Source: Streptococcus cuniculi (GTDB taxonomy: Bacteria > Bacillota > Bacilli > Lactobacillales > Streptococcaceae). Taken from it: a DNA stretch of 64,000 nucleotides. Made by a program: the position numbers and the translations under genes. Under the pieces are notes generated by a model that saw only the letters and a program-made list of their open reading frames with translations, searched no databases and was not told the DNA's origin. The stretch covers positions 1-64,000 of the forward strand of contig NZ_SPPD01000003.1 of NCBI RefSeq assembly GCF_004570575.1, read 5' to 3'. Every line of letters starts with the position of its first letter. Position 1 is the first letter of the stretch. Positions 62,303-64,000 of this stretch are shown in pieces.

Positions 62303-62731
62303 TTAACTTAGTGCTAAGTAATCCTCTTCTGACACAGGCTCCAACCACTCTGTTTTGGTATTGTCATCTGGTACTTCGACCGCAATATGTGAAAACTATG
62401 AGTCACTTTTAGCACCATGCCAATGTTTGACATTGGCTGGAATAACAACAACCTTTCCATGTTCAAGACTGACTGCTTCCTTTCCCTCTTCCTGATACCA
62501 ACCTTGGCCAGCAGTACAAATCAAGATTTGCCCACCACCCTTATCTGCTCGGTGAATATGCCAATGATTGTGACAGCCTAGCTCAAAGGTAACATTGGCA
62601 AGAAAGAGCGGTGACTGTTCATCAACAAGCGGATTGAGGAAAGACTGCCCATCAAAATACTGTGCATAAGCTACGTTTGCTTGCCCTTGTCCAAAGATAT
62701 TTTCTTCATCAAAGCTTACTTTATCTGACAT
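62303..62731 (-). pseudogene. Cupin-domain protein with an internal stop codon
   Basis: From the ATG at 62731 the cupin fold is clear: ELGCHNHWHIHRADKGGGQ (metal-binding His/Glu motif 1), VSLEHGKVVVIPANVKHWHG (motif 2). At 62396-62398 the codon is TAG, after which the same frame continues FSHIAVEVPDDNTKTEWLEP to a stop at 62303. Relatives commonly have Trp here (DSWFSH), so TGG to TAG is likely. The truncated 111-residue form loses the last strand. Typical partner of carboxymuconolactone decarboxylase-like genes. Confidence 0.85.
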
Positions 62732-62734
62732 ATT

Positions 62735-63064
62735 TTATTTCTCCTCTTCTGTCCAAATGTCTTTTGCCAGACGAAAGACTGCCCAAGCCTTAGGCCAACC
62801 CACATAAAATGCGACATGAGTAACGACAGCCACAATCTCTTCTTTTGTAACACCATTATTTTTGGGCATTTGAAGATGATGCTCTAGTGAACTGTCTGTA
62901 ATTCCCTGAGCCATCAAGGCCACAACTGTAATCATACTACGTGTCTTTAAATCAATAGCTGGGTTGTTCCAGTTTTCTCCAAACAGAATATCATCATTAA
63001 AATGAGCAAATTCTGGCGCAAAGTCCCCTAGAATATCACGCCCAGCAGTTTGTTTTATGGTCAT
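62735..63064 (-). CDS. Carboxymuconolactone decarboxylase-family protein
   Basis: 109 residues from the ATG at 63064 (MTIKQTAGRDILGDFAPEF) with AAAGGAAGAG ahead. The family signature is LEHHLQMPKNNGVTKEEI and HVAFYVGWPKAW. There is no CxxC pair, so it is not an AhpD-type peroxidase. It lies 3 bases before the cupin gene; such pairs recur with aldo/keto reductases and SDRs in Firmicutes. Confidence 0.88.
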   Translation of the reverse strand: MTIKQTAGRDILGDFAPEFAHFNDDILFGENWNNPAIDLKTRSMITVVALMAQGITDSSLEHHLQMPKNNGVTKEEIVAVVTHVAFYVGWPKAWAVFRLAKDIWTEEEK

Positions 63065-63144
63065 TTGTCTCTTCCTTTCTTCCAAAAAGTACCACTCAAA
63101 AGTATGGAGAGGTCACGCCATCTTCCCCATCTTTTCAGTAGTAT

Positions 63145-63999
<855 letters not shown>

Positions 64000-64000
64000 T

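Overview
The window looks like a Streptococcus chromosome, probably S. suis or a close relative. The genus call rests on a YSIRK/LPXTG surface protein, murB beside potABCD, hom-thrB, a complete tagatose-6-phosphate lac operon in the order lacR, lacA, lacB, lacD, lacT, lacF, lacE, lacG, a pst-pho operon, and low GC. The species call is an impression from gene order and repeats and was not tested. Almost every gene is on the minus strand.

Layout. (1) 1-4.6 kb: a two-gene surface-protein operon, namely an LPXTG protein followed by a parallel beta-helix/Cna-B adhesin that runs off the left edge. (2) 4.7-5.9 kb: a frameshifted ISAs1-family transposase. (3) 6.1-12.5 kb: pstS-pstC-pstA-pstB-phoU followed by a PhoP/PhoR-type two-component pair, with a direct-repeat Pho-box candidate ahead of pstS. 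(4) 12.5-13.3 kb: intergenic tandem and palindromic repeats. (5) 13.3-18.4 kb: murB and the polyamine transporter potABCD. (6) 18.8-20.3 kb: a MarR regulator and an NmrA-like NAD(P)-binding protein that share an operator. (7) 20.5-23.8 kb: hom-thrB and a divergent membrane-anchored polysaccharide deacetylase. (8) 23.8-25.2 kb: a repeat field and xpt. (9) 25.4-32.8 kb: the lac operon, with a RAT/terminator switch and a cre-like site ahead of lacT. (10) 33.0-43.3 kb: a HAD hydrolase remnant, a small winged-helix protein, and an alpha-glucoside locus (GH13, GH31, YesL-like protein, ABC transporter, LacI regulator) whose transporter is broken by several frameshifts. (11) 43.7-45.8 kb: an integrase, a frameshifted DUF3173 gene and an XRE repressor, which look like the end of an integrative element that cut off the tail of an unknown gene. 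(12) 45.9-64 kb: an accessory island of two related redox/hydrolase operons around a LysR regulator. It holds four aldo/keto reductases, three NAD(P)-binding dehydrogenase-like proteins, five alpha/beta hydrolases, three exported flavodoxins, one cytosolic flavodoxin-like protein, a ferric-reductase-like membrane flavocytochrome, an MFS exporter, a cupin and a carboxymuconolactone decarboxylase-like protein.

How it fits together. The first 33 kb of metabolic genes carry no lesion that I can see. From 38 to 64 kb I count about a dozen frameshifts, nonsense codons or lost starts in ten genes, so the imported or niche-specific sugar and redox loci appear to be decaying. The most unusual idea is an extracytoplasmic electron-transfer module. 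A membrane flavocytochrome reductase is coded directly after two flavodoxins that carry export signals (one lipobox, one uncleaved anchor), and a third lipobox flavodoxin sits in the sister operon. Flavodoxins are normally cytosolic. The LysR protein probably governs both operons through a shared inverted repeat (CTATTCA, 4-5 bases, TGAATAG).
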